A DNA stretch of 7,416 nucleotides, taken from contig DUPR01000008.1 in the NCBI GenBank assembly GCA_012838205.1, positions 1-7,416 of the forward strand, written 5' to 3'. Below the pieces are notes generated by a model that was not told where the DNA came from, did not search any database, and saw only the letters and a program-made list of their open reading frames with translations. The translations under genes and the position numbers were made by a program. Source of the DNA: Methanobacterium sp. (GTDB taxonomy: Archaea; Methanobacteriota; Methanobacteria; Methanobacteriales; Methanobacteriaceae). This document shows, piece by piece, positions 7,004 to 7,416 of the stretch; position 1 is the stretch's first letter, and every line of letters starts with the position of its first letter.

Positions 7004-7016
7004 GAATTATAATCTT
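7004..7016 (-). promoter_or_regulatory. Candidate TATA element of the minus-strand GT4 gene
   Basis: The minus strand reads AAGATTATAATTC here. The TATA-like core centres about 26 bases before the ATG, the normal archaeal TATA-to-start-site distance. Transcription would therefore begin at or very near the start codon, consistent with the lack of a clear Shine-Dalgarno sequence. The first nine bases are identical to those of the DUF2206 promoter candidate at 3457-3465. Confidence 0.35.
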
Positions 7017-7092
7017 AGATAATAATCAGGTGATCTGCTACATCATTTATTGATTTTGTATATCACATCAGTTCATAATCTGACTTTGATTG

Positions 7093-7112
7093 TAATATCA
7101 TTAATGATATTA
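7093..7112. repeat. Perfect 20-base palindrome, possible operator
   Basis: TAATATCATTAATGATATTA is exactly its own reverse complement, with no spacer, and symmetry breaks at the flanking G/T pair. It lies 109 bases upstream of the leftward GT4 start and about 200 bases left of the rightward TATA element. A dimeric regulator site is one reading. A spacerless palindrome makes a poor RNA hairpin, so a terminator is less likely. Confidence 0.5.
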
Positions 7113-7312
7113 TATTTTATTATTATTCATAGATTTAGACTAAAATCTGATGGCAATTTTTTTCTTTAAAGTAGAATTTCTATTATTCTAATAATTCTTA
7201 CATTTTTCGAAAAAATCAAGATGAAAACGACGATCAAAAAATTTAAATTTGTTTATAACATGCTTAAATCCCTTAAAAATGTTTTATTATCTTTTTTTTA
7301 AGAAAATGGACC

Positions 7313-7326
7313 AAAAGATTTATATG
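7313..7326 (+). promoter_or_regulatory. Strong BRE/TATA promoter facing right, out of the window
   Basis: AAAAGATTTATATG is a close match to the archaeal BRE plus TATA consensus (purine/A-rich box followed by TTTATATA). Transcription would start near 7347-7350. No ORF with a ribosome site follows within the remaining bases, so the gene or RNA it serves lies mostly or wholly beyond position 7416. Confidence 0.5.
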
Positions 7327-7416
7327 TGGTTATGGGAACGATCTTTAGTATAGATCAAAAACTTCTAAATGATGTTTATTTCATGATATTAGAATGGTAG
7401 TGGTAAAATTAAGCGA

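Larger units (their letters stand above)
6984..7416. other. Intergenic region of at least 433 bases, no convincing gene
   Basis: Very AT-rich, with stops throughout all six frames; the longest open runs that start with ATG are under 30 codons and lack ribosome sites. It holds a candidate leftward promoter next to the GT4 start, a 20-base perfect palindrome (7093-7112), T-runs near 7155 and 7292, and a BRE/TATA element facing right (7313-7326). It is probably a divergent regulatory region between the leftward GT4 gene and an unseen rightward transcript beyond the window. Confidence 0.6.

Noticed and set aside
7221..7301. 26-residue basic, hydrophobic peptide beginning MKTTIKKFKF, resembling a small toxin or membrane peptide
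   Set aside because: No Shine-Dalgarno site, no good TATA element at the right distance, and composition expected from AT-rich DNA. The ending is simply a T-run.
7306..7400. Short ATG frames after the intergenic T-run (starting at 7306, 7324 and 7332)
   Set aside because: All close within 9 to 22 codons, and none has a ribosome site.
1..7416. CRISPR arrays, insertion sequences, tRNA or rRNA genes
   Set aside because: No regularly spaced long direct repeats, no transposase-like protein, no terminal inverted repeats and no tRNA-like cloverleaf were seen on either strand.

Overview
The window is AT-rich (about a third G+C by eye) and looks archaeal, most likely a methanogen of the Methanobacteriales such as Methanobacterium. 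This is an inference from three things. There is a large membrane protein whose motifs match DUF2206, a family known mainly from methanogenic archaea. There are archaeal-style purine-rich BRE plus TATA promoter elements (AAAAGATT(T)ATA). Terminators are plain T-tracts, and Shine-Dalgarno sites lie at normal spacing.

Layout, left to right. Positions 1-114 are open in one frame and may be the tail of an upstream gene. A tight plus-strand run of three glycosyltransferase genes follows: a GT2 enzyme of the rhamnosyltransferase type (150-1037), a second GT2 enzyme (about 1077-2084) and a GT4 enzyme (2103-3311). Gaps between them are 39 and 18 bases, so they probably form one operon. A 29-codon ORF overlaps the third stop codon as ATGA. 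A 224-base gap holds a candidate promoter, then comes a 748-residue DUF2206 membrane protein (3536-5782). A short gap with T-tracts on both strands separates it from a convergent GT4 gene on the minus strand (5853-6983). The last 433 bases hold no convincing gene. They contain a candidate near-leaderless promoter for the minus-strand gene, a perfect 20-base palindrome, and a clear BRE/TATA element pointing right, out of the window.

Taken together this is a piece of a surface-glycan locus. Four cytosolic nucleotide-sugar glycosyltransferases would build an oligosaccharide or polysaccharide at the inner face of the membrane. The DUF2206 protein, with about 17 predicted membrane helices and an external C-terminal domain, would act at or across the membrane; its biochemical role is unknown. 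The most unusual feature is a predicted external loop of this protein with eight N-glycosylation sequons in 32 residues, four of them encoded by a degenerate 9-base tandem repeat. No mobile element, CRISPR array or RNA gene was seen.
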